Below, piece by piece: positions 58,272 through 64,000 of a stretch of 64,000 nucleotides of DNA. Origin of the DNA: Halorussus halobius (GTDB lineage: Archaea > Halobacteriota > Halobacteria > Halobacteriales > Haladaptataceae); assembly GCF_004765805.1 (NCBI RefSeq), contig NZ_ML219773.1, positions 1,054,001 through 1,118,000 on the forward strand, given 5' to 3'. The position numbers and the translations under genes were made by a program. How positions within the stretch are numbered: position 1 is the stretch's first letter; each line of letters starts with the position of its first letter. A model generated the notes under the pieces. It saw nothing but the letters and a program-made list of their open reading frames with translations, searched no databases and was not told the DNA's origin.

Positions 58272-60650
58272 ATGGATTCGAGGCCGACGGAGGTCGTCGA
58301 GACGCTCGCCACGCTCGACCGACTCTGTGCGGAGTGCGAGCCGATAACGGCCAGCGACCTCGCCGACGAGTTCGGCTGCTCGCGGGGGGTCGCCGCCGAA
58401 CGGCTCGACCGACTGGCCGACCGGGGCGAGCTGAAGTGCAAGCGGGTCGACTCGGCGTCGGGTCGCACCGACGAGGGGGCGCGCGTGTGGTGGCGGCCCC
58501 CGGACGCGGGCGACCTCGACCGCGCGCGGTTCCGGTCGCTGGTCGAGGCGGTCGACGAGTACGCCATCTTCATGCTCGACCCCGAGGGCCGCGTCGTGAC
58601 GTGGAACGAGGGAGCCAGCCGCATCAAGGGCTACGACGCCGAGGAGATAATCGGCCGGCACTTCTCGGCGTTCTACGCCGACGGGGACGTCGCCGACGGA
58701 CGCCCCGAGCGCAACCTCGCGGCCGCCCGCGAGCAGGGCCACGTCGAGGACGAGGGCTGGCGCGTCCGCGCGGACGGCACGGAGTTCTGGGCGAACGTCC
58801 TCATCACCGCCATCCGGGACGACGACGGGGCACTCCAGGGGTTCGCGAAGGTTACCCGCGACATGACCGAGCGGCGCGAACACGAGCAACAGCTCCGCCG
58901 CGAGCGCGACCAGACCGCCCAGATTCTCGCGACCTCGCCGATTCCGATGTCGGTCCGGGACGCCGAGGGCGACGTGGTGATGGCCAACGAGCGGATGCAG
59001 GCGCTCCTCGAACTCTCCGAGGCGGAACTCCACGACGACGCGGAGGCCATCGCGGAGGTGGACGTCTTCGACCCGGACGGCGAGCCGGTCGGTCCCGACG
59101 AGCTACCCGCTCGGGAGGTCGCGGCGACCGGCGAACCCGTGTCCGACGTGAGCCTCGTCGTCGAGCAGTCGGACGGCGACCGGCGGTGGCTCTCGATGGA
59201 CTCGACCCCGGTGTTCGGCCCCGACGGCGACCTCGAGCGAATCGTGACCGCCGCCGAGGACGTCACCGAACTCAAGCAGCGCGAGCGCGAACTGGAGACC
59301 GAACTCGGCGAGATTCTGGGTCGCATCTCCGACGCGTTCTACGCGCTCGACGAGGAGTACCGATTCACCCACGTCAACGGCCGGGCCGCCGAACTTCTCC
59401 AGCGCTCCGAAGCGGAACTGCTCGGCGAGAACCTCTGGGACGTGTTTCCGGAAGCGGCCGAGCTACAGCCGGTCCGGGACAGCTTCCGGACCGCGATGGA
59501 GACCCAGGAGCCGACCAGCTACGAGGTGTACTTCGACGTGCTCGACATCTGGGTGGAGGCAAACGTCTACCCGTCCGAGACCGGCGTGTCGGTCTACTTC
59601 CGGGACGTCTCAGAGCGCATCGAACGCGAGCGAGACCTCCGCGAGTCCGAGCGACGCCACCGGACGCTCGCCGAGAACTTCCCCGACGGCATCGTCACCC
59701 TGTTCGACGACGACCTGCGGTACACGCTCGCCGCCGGGGAGGCGTTCGACAGGGTCGACGTCGCTCCCGAGGACCTCGAAGGGCGAACGCCCCGGCAGGT
59801 CTGGAACGACGAGGAGACGGCCGAGGCGCTCGACGCCGCGTGTCGAGCGGCGATCGACGGCGAACACGAGTCGGTCGAAGTCGAGTACGCCGACCGCGAG
59901 TGGATAATCTACGCGGTCCCCATCGCGGACGAGTCGGGCGACGTGTTCGCCGGGATGACCATGGCGCTGGACATCACCGAGCGCAAGGAGCGCGAGCGTC
60001 GGCTGGAACGGTTCGCCAGCGTCATCTCCCACGGCCTCCGGAACCCGCTGGAGATAGCCCAGATATACCTGAACATGGCGCGGGACGACGGCGACGCCGA
60101 CGACTTCGAACAGGTCGAGCAGGCGCTCGACAGGATGGAGACCATCATCCAGAACCTGCTGGCGACCACCGTCGAGGGGAAGACGGCGTCGCACTCGGAA
60201 CCGGTCTCGCTGTCGTCGGTGAGCCGGGACGCGTGGCGGAACGTCGAGAGCCGGAACGCGACCCTCGACGTCGCCGAGGACGCCGGAGCGGTGGTCGCCG
60301 ACGACGAGCAGCTACAGACCGCCCTGGAGAACCTGTTCCGGAACACCGTCGAACACGGGGGCGAGGACGTCACGGTCCGGGTCGGGCGGCTGGACGACGC
60401 CGAGAGCGACTCGCGCGCCGGCTTCTTCGTCGCCGACGACGGCCCGGGCATCCCCCCGGCCGACCGCGAGGCGGTGTTCGAGTACGGGTTCACCTCCCGG
60501 AGCGGCACGGGCATCGGGCTCGCGGTCGTCCGGGACGTCGTGGACGCTCACGACTGGCGCATCTCGGTCACCGACGGGCGCGAGGGCGGCGCGCGCTTCG
60601 AGGTTCGCGGCGTCGAGGACGGGCGCGAGGGCGGCCCCGGGGAGCAGTAA
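58272..60650 (+). CDS. Multi-PAS sensor histidine kinase with N-terminal HTH
   Basis: A 792-residue soluble kinase. It opens with a winged-helix-like segment (about 20-62, TASDLADEFGCSRGVAAERL), unusual for a sensor kinase. Four PAS domains follow (about 80-575; first YAIFMLDPEGRVVTWNEGA). The kinase core has ISHGLRNPLEIAQ (phosphohistidine near 586), N box LENLFRNTVEHGG near 685 and VADDGPGIPP near 722. The HTH may be DNA-binding or a dimer interface. No partner regulator lies next to it. Confidence 0.85.
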   Translation: MDSRPTEVVETLATLDRLCAECEPITASDLADEFGCSRGVAAERLDRLADRGELKCKRVDSASGRTDEGARVWWRPPDAGDLDRARFRSLVEAVDEYAIFMLDPEGRVVTWNEGASRIKGYDAEEIIGRHFSAFYADGDVADGRPERNLAAAREQGHVEDEGWRVRADGTEFWANVLITAIRDDDGALQGFAKVTRDMTERREHEQQLRRERDQTAQILATSPIPMSVRDAEGDVVMANERMQALLELSEAELHDDAEAIAEVDVFDPDGEPVGPDELPAREVAATGEPVSDVSLVVEQSDGDRRWLSMDSTPVFGPDGDLERIVTAAEDVTELKQRERELETELGEILGRISDAFYALDEEYRFTHVNGRAAELLQRSEAELLGENLWDVFPEAAELQPVRDSFRTAMETQEPTSYEVYFDVLDIWVEANVYPSETGVSVYFRDVSERIERERDLRESERRHRTLAENFPDGIVTLFDDDLRYTLAAGEAFDRVDVAPEDLEGRTPRQVWNDEETAEALDAACRAAIDGEHESVEVEYADREWIIYAVPIADESGDVFAGMTMALDITERKERERRLERFASVISHGLRNPLEIAQIYLNMARDDGDADDFEQVEQALDRMETIIQNLLATTVEGKTASHSEPVSLSSVSRDAWRNVESRNATLDVAEDAGAVVADDEQLQTALENLFRNTVEHGGEDVTVRVGRLDDAESDSRAGFFVADDGPGIPPADREAVFEYGFTSRSGTGIGLAVVRDVVDAHDWRISVTDGREGGARFEVRGVEDGREGGPGEQ

Positions 60651-60689
60651 CACCGCGCCGAATCGGGTCCGGGTATCGAGTCGCGGCCC

Positions 60690-61334
60690 CTACAGCGGCT
60701 CGACGAGGTCCGCCAGCGCGGCCTCGGGGTCGTCGGCCTTCGCCACGCCGCTGGCCAGCAGGACGCCCGCCGCACCCAGCTCGCGGGCCGCGGTCACGTC
60801 CTCGCCGGTCGAGATGCCCGCGCCGCAGTAGACCGCCACCGAGTCGTCGACCGCCTCGGCGGCCGCCACCGCGTCGGTCACGACGTCGGGGTCGGCCGTG
60901 CTGACCGGCGTCCCCGTGCCGATGAGTTCCGGCGGCTCGACCGCCACCGCGTCGGGGCCCAGCGTTGCGACCGCGCCGATCTGGTCGGGGTTGTTGGCGC
61001 AGACGCACGTCTCCAGTCCGGCGCGCTCGGCGGCGTCGAGCGCCGAATCGATGTCGGCGAGTTTCAGCCGGCGCTCGGAGTGGTTGAGCAGCGTGCCGGT
61101 CGCACCCGCCTCGGCGGCGGCCGCCGCGAGCGTCGACCCGGTGTGGCTCCCGTGGTCGACGGGGCTGACGTGCTGGGCCCACGTCTCGACGCCCGTCTCG
61201 GCCACGCGTTCGAGGTGGGCGGCCTGGGGCGCGACGCCGACGGGGACGCCCGAGGCCTCGCTCACGTCGCGGGCGGCCCGCGCTATCTCGACCGGGTCGC
61301 AGGGGTAGGCTTTCAGGTTGACGACGACTTTCAT
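60690..61334 (-). CDS. tpiA: Triosephosphate isomerase
   Basis: A 214-residue archaeal-type enzyme that interconverts dihydroxyacetone phosphate and glyceraldehyde 3-phosphate. Catalytic motifs are [11 protein letters not shown] (lysine near 8), [10 protein letters not shown] (histidine near 90) and [11 protein letters not shown] (glutamate near 134). [13 protein letters not shown] near 170 binds phosphate. The shorter length than bacterial enzymes is normal for archaea. The start at 61334 is preferred over an upstream ATG. Confidence 0.93.
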   Translation of the reverse strand: MKVVVNLKAYPCDPVEIARAARDVSEASGVPVGVAPQAAHLERVAETGVETWAQHVSPVDHGSHTGSTLAAAAAEAGATGTLLNHSERRLKLADIDSALDAAERAGLETCVCANNPDQIGAVATLGPDAVAVEPPELIGTGTPVSTADPDVVTDAVAAAEAVDDSVAVYCGAGISTGEDVTAARELGAAGVLLASGVAKADDPEAALADLVEPL

Positions 61335-61419
61335 ACCCGAATCGACCGCCGCGCGGGACAAATAGGTTGCGAGAGCGGATACGGGTCGCGTTCAGAGACG
61401 CAGCGACGACTGGAATCGA

Positions 61420-61476
61420 GTCCTCGAAAGCCCTCGCCCGTTCATCCGCCAGGGACGTGGACTGATTCACCGAGCG
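61420..61476 (+). repeat. Dispersed repeat, copy at 61.4 kb
   Basis: The segment begins GTCCTCGAAAGCCCTCGC and ends GACTGATTCACCGAGCG. It aligns with 48097-48162, but lacks about ten bases in the middle. It lies 86 bases upstream of the tpiA start, on the opposite strand. Confidence 0.7.
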
Positions 61477-61599
61477 CACTCGGTCAGAGGTCGCGCTTAT
61501 CTGAACACGACCCACCAACCGAAGCGTGAGCTACAGCGACCAGCCGATACGAACTAGCAGTTCCTCCGCGAGCGAACGGACGTGAGCGAGCGGCCCAAG

Positions 61600-61852
61600 G
61601 GAGGACCACCGGAGGACAAACCACGTCCTCCGAGCCTTCGGTCACTCCGTTCCCGAAGACGACGGGACGACCGCCGCGTCTGCGGGAGCGCAGCGACCGC
61701 AGGCTCGTCAGAGCGACGCTCTGACGGTGGTTTTGGTCGAGCTTTTGCCGGGGAGCCGGGCGCGCGTCTCGTCGCACGCCCCGCGAGCGCACCGGAAGAC
61801 GAACCGCGTCTTCCGAGCCGTGGCTCACTTCGTTCGCCAAGACAGCAAAAGG
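61600..61852 (+). repeat. Two covarying hairpin segments
   Basis: Segment 1 has stem GGAGGAC (61611-61617) and GTCCTCC (61625-61631). Segment 2 has GGAAGAC (61794-61800) and GTCTTCC (61808-61814). Both have a seven-base loop (AAACCAC and GAACCGC), are preceded by a CACC or ACC, and followed by GAGCC then CACT. The fourth stem pair changes from G-C to A-T on both strands, a compensating change. Confidence 0.75.
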
Positions 61853-61858
61853 TCGTTG

Positions 61859-62377
61859 TTAATCTTTCCGCTTGACCACGTCGCCGAGCGTGTACTCGCC
61901 GGTCGACCCGCCGCCGCTCCACTCCGCGTCGTCGTCGGCCGAGCCGCCGGCCGTCAGCGAGAAGTCGAACTTGCGCTCGAGCTTGCGCTGGACCTCGTCG
62001 CTCGGGAGCACGTCGCCCCGTTCGAGCTTGCGGATGAGGCTGGCCTTCTCGTTGAGGTCGTCGGCGAGGTCCTCCTGGCTCAGGCCGGCGTCCTCGCGGG
62101 CGCTCCGGATGCGCTCGTCGTAGTCCTGGGCGAGCTCGTCCATGTCGTCGAACATGTCCGAGCGCCGGGTCTGGGACGACCCCGACGACCCGCCGGTCGA
62201 CGAGGACGACCCCGACGACGAGGAGGTCGAGTACTTCGTGGACGTGGTACTCGTCTCCTGGGTCTCGACCTCGGTCCCGAAGTCCGCGCAGTCGTCGCAG
62301 ACCTCCAACTCGGCCCCCTCGACCTTGACGGTCTTCGGGGACCCCGTCTCGGCACCGCACATCTCACACTGAACCAT
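61859..62377 (-). CDS. mbf1: Archaeal multiprotein bridging factor 1 (aMBF1)
   Basis: A 172-residue protein with an N-terminal zinc ribbon (C4, C7, C27, C30), a low-complexity Ser/Thr/Gly linker (about 38-68) and a XRE-type HTH (about 82-140, DYDERIRSAREDAGLSQEDL and RKLERGDVLPSDE). It binds the ribosome and/or the transcription machinery. The GGAATTTAAGAG box about 27 bases upstream supports the start at 62377. It precedes a repeat-filled gap and tpiA on the same strand. Confidence 0.9.
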   Translation of the reverse strand: MVQCEMCGAETGSPKTVKVEGAELEVCDDCADFGTEVETQETSTTSTKYSTSSSSGSSSSTGGSSGSSQTRRSDMFDDMDELAQDYDERIRSAREDAGLSQEDLADDLNEKASLIRKLERGDVLPSDEVQRKLERKFDFSLTAGGSADDDAEWSGGGSTGEYTLGDVVKRKD

Positions 62378-62490
62378 ACCCGTGGCTAGTTCTCGACCGC
62401 TCTTAAATTCCACGCCACGAGCGGAACCCGCGGAGGCCCGCGCGCCGCTGGGCGCTCGCGGAGAACGGGCGCTCGAAGCCGGGACTCCCC

Positions 62491-62739
62491 TTACCGCAGT
62501 CGGTCGTTCTGGTCCCGGAGGAAGCCAAAGCCCTGCTTGACCTCGTCGCTTCGTTCGAAGTACTTGAGGATTCGGCGACACTTCTCGCGCGAGAGCCGCG
62601 TCTCGCGCGTCAACTCGAACAGGGAGTCGACCTCCTCGGCGACCTCGAGGAACTCCTCCATCGTGATGTGTCTGTTCGCCGGGAGGATGTCGTCGAGGTC
62701 GACGTTGATGCCTGATTCGCCCGGTCGCTCGTTCGTCAT
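62491..62739 (-). CDS. Small protein of unknown function
   Basis: An 82-residue protein, MTNERPGESGINVDLDDILP, with helical segments typical of a small HTH-like or scaffold protein (EEFLEVAEEVDSLFELTRET and REKCRRILKYFERSDEV). No family is recognised. It lies between aMBF1 and the CDP-alcohol transferase on the same strand, separated from each by 60-115 bases, and probably has its own promoter near 62780. Confidence 0.6.
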   Translation of the reverse strand: MTNERPGESGINVDLDDILPANRHITMEEFLEVAEEVDSLFELTRETRLSREKCRRILKYFERSDEVKQGFGFLRDQNDRLR

Positions 62740-62798
62740 GTGAGCGCTCCGTTTGTTTCCGAAGAGGGGAAGGTTGAAAAAGCTAACTGTTCGCGGAA

Positions 62799-63407
62799 CT
62801 ACGACAGCGCCCGCCACGCGTAGTAGAACCGCTGGAGCGCCGTGAGGTGTCCCACGACGGCGAACACCGCGAGCAGCCATCCGACCGGCGACAGACCGGC
62901 GGGCGTCGCCGACACGAACGCCGCGAGCACGCCCGTCGCGCCCATCAGCGCGAGCCGGTCGGCGCGCCCGAGCAGGCCGCCGTACACCCTGTCGAGGTCG
63001 ACCGCCTGGGCCTGCGTCCCGAGGTAGGAGGTCATCAGCACGCCCGTTACCGCCGCCAAGCCGAGCGCGTAGCGGTCGATGCCCGCCGCCAGCCCGACGA
63101 TGACGACGACGTCGGCGTACCGGTCGAGGACGTGGTCGAGCAGGTCGCCGGCCTTCGAGTCGGTGCCGAGTTCGCGGGCCAGCGCGCCGTCCAGCAGGTC
63201 GAGCCAGCCGTTCAGGAACACGAGCAGCGCCGCGACGAGGTACCAGGCGGGGTCGGTGCCCGCGAGGTAGAACGCCGCGCCCGCGCCGCCGGCCAGCGCG
63301 AACGCCACCACGCTGACCGCGTCCGGGGTGAGCCCGAGTCTGGTCGACAGCGAGACGAACGGGCCGAGCAGCCGGTCGGCGACCGGGCGGAGCTGGTCGA
63401 GCGTCAT
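62799..63407 (-). CDS. pgsA: CDP-alcohol phosphatidyltransferase (archaetidyl-transferase)
   Basis: A 202-residue membrane enzyme of the CDP-alcohol transferase family. The signature runs from D73 (DLLDGALAREL) through G87, D91 and D95. Five to six helices follow. Candidate products are archaetidylinositol phosphate or archaetidylglycerol phosphate; the sequence alone does not separate them. Its ATG overlaps the stop of the kinase gene upstream by four bases, and the pair follow hisC, so lipid synthesis is tied to an AK6/hisC operon here. Confidence 0.83.
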   Translation of the reverse strand: MTLDQLRPVADRLLGPFVSLSTRLGLTPDAVSVVAFALAGGAGAAFYLAGTDPAWYLVAALLVFLNGWLDLLDGALARELGTDSKAGDLLDHVLDRYADVVVIVGLAAGIDRYALGLAAVTGVLMTSYLGTQAQAVDLDRVYGGLLGRADRLALMGATGVLAAFVSATPAGLSPVGWLLAVFAVVGHLTALQRFYYAWRALS

Positions 63408-63931
63408 AGGTACTCGACGAAGTCCACCTCCCCGGCGCTGGGGTCGCGCTCGCCCGCGAGGACGGCCAGAATCTCGGCCGCGACCGCCTCGGGGTCGCAC
63501 TCGGTCGCGTCTATCTCGTAGACGTTCTCGATGCCGTGTTCGCTCACGGCCGCCGAGAGGACGACGTCGAGGGCCTCGCTCTCCGCGTTTTCGGTGGCTT
63601 TCGCCTCGGACTCGCCGCGGTCGCGGAGGCGTCGCTCCAGTTCCTCGGGGTGACACCGCAGGACGACCACCCTGTCGACGTCGAGGTGGTGGGCGAGGTG
63701 CGACTCCACGAGCAGGTCGTCGCGGCCCGCGAGTCGCTCGCCGACCGCGTCGAGGTCGGCCACGAGGCTGTCGCGCTCGGCGTCGCGGTCGGTCCACAGC
63801 TCCTCGTCGCGTATCAGGTCGTTGAGGTGGACCACGTCGAGGTCGCGGTCCGCGAACGCCGGGTCGGCTTCGAGCGCCTCGACCGCCGTGGTCTTGCCCG
63901 TTCCGGGCGTCCCCGTGACCGCGACCCTCAC
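63404..63931 (-). CDS. AK6/Fap7-type adenylate kinase
   Basis: A 175-residue small P-loop kinase, archaeal relative of AK6/Fap7, which has adenylate kinase or ATPase activity and helps 18S/16S rRNA and S11 maturation. Walker A is GTPGTGKT (7-14), and DLDVVHLNDLIRDEELW is the family substrate loop. VESHLAHHLDVDRVVVLRCHPEEL and RLRDRGES complete the pattern. The GTG start at 63931 overlaps the stop of hisC (GTGA), and its own stop overlaps pgsA (ATGA). Confidence 0.88.
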   Translation of the reverse strand: MRVAVTGTPGTGKTTAVEALEADPAFADRDLDVVHLNDLIRDEELWTDRDAERDSLVADLDAVGERLAGRDDLLVESHLAHHLDVDRVVVLRCHPEELERRLRDRGESEAKATENAESEALDVVLSAAVSEHGIENVYEIDATECDPEAVAAEILAVLAGERDPSAGEVDFVEYL

Positions 63932-64000
63932 GAGGCGAGCACCTCGTTGAGTGCCGCGACCGCGCGCTCGGTCTCGGCCTCGGTGCCGCAAGTGATGCGG
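63928..64000 (-). CDS. hisC: Histidinol-phosphate aminotransferase, C-terminal end
   Basis: Only the last 23 codons are in the window, ending RITCGTEAETERAVAALNEV and then LAS. The motif RITCGT-ETE matches the end of HisC, the PLP enzyme of histidine biosynthesis. The stop overlaps the GTG start of the AK6-like gene. The assignment rests on this short stretch and on the usual haloarchaeal order hisC/AK6/pgsA. Confidence 0.7.
   Translation of the reverse strand, partial: RITCGTEAETERAVAALNEVLAS

Larger units (their letters stand above)
61335..61858. other. Gene-free region with paired hairpins and dispersed repeat
   Basis: This 524-base gap lies between aMBF1 and tpiA, both on the minus strand. 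It holds the dispersed repeat at 61420-61476 and two related 65 bp segments. One is centred on hairpin GGAGGAC-AAACCAC-GTCCTCC (61611-61631) and the other on GGAAGAC-GAACCGC-GTCTTCC (61794-61814). A hairpin TCAGAGC-GAC-GCTCTGA (61708-61724) lies between them. No convincing ORF is seen. Confidence 0.7.

Overview
The window is GC-rich chromosomal DNA from a haloarchaeon (class Halobacteria). This is shown by acidic proteomes, TATA-like boxes 25-30 bases upstream of start codons (mostly leaderless genes), and archaeal information-processing genes: TFB, TFS, NAC, aMBF1, S3Ae, S15 and S17e, KEOPS Pcc1, TmcA, GluRS of the archaeal type and RNase J. It also holds GGPP synthase, halocyanin, a Bat-type HTH regulator, CofD and an intron-containing tRNA-Trp. 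The genus cannot be fixed from sequence alone.

Layout. 1-8.3 kb: phosphoribosyltransferase, NYN protein, PUA protein, NAC/TrmI pair, TFS, archaetidylserine-type synthase, HEAT protein, small zinc and membrane proteins, and an exported phospholipase D-like protein. 8.3-16.2 kb: S1/OB/DHH nuclease, halocyanin, the tightly overlapping operon rps15/RecJ-like/pcc1/rps3ae, an MDR reductase, asd and rps17e. 16.3-20.9 kb: Usp, a VTT membrane protein, and a four-gene overlapping operon of cofD, a DUS-like TIM barrel, a CitG-like protein and DUF447. 21.4-31.1 kb: HD phosphohydrolase, amidohydrolase, RNase J/GGPP synthase, two HTH regulators and gltX. 32-44.5 kb: tmcA, TFB, a CPBP protease, the gluconate dehydratase and KDG-aldolase-like genes, an HAD protein, acylphosphatase and guaB. 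45-50.3 kb: two haloarchaeal DUF proteins, then tRNA-Trp flanked by partial copies of its own 3' end and an AT-rich island with a broken HEPN-like gene, followed by a MetE-like gene and membrane proteins. 50.7-64 kb: dinB, an MFS transporter, a HerA/FtsK-like ATPase, two PAS histidine kinases separated by a CBS protein, tpiA, aMBF1, and the overlapping hisC/AK6/CDP-alcohol transferase operon.

The gene-free gaps are the most unusual part. At least four copies of a roughly 120-200 bp element share a TAGCTACTGCCGAGGCAAATG-like core and end in a hairpin whose stem sequence changes with compensating substitutions. One pair forms a perfect 27 bp inverted repeat. A 560 bp GCGGTT/AACCGC tract between the MFS and HerA-like genes is a giant imperfect inverted repeat built from a related core. 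Other gaps hold a 29 bp tandem array, a three-copy GAGCGGGCGGGGGCTTTC repeat, a dispersed 60 bp repeat, and a pair of hairpins with an A-T/G-C compensating change. Together they suggest families of structured, mobile or recombining noncoding repeats.

All assignments come from reading the sequence. No database search or computation was run, and family names are from memory of family motifs.
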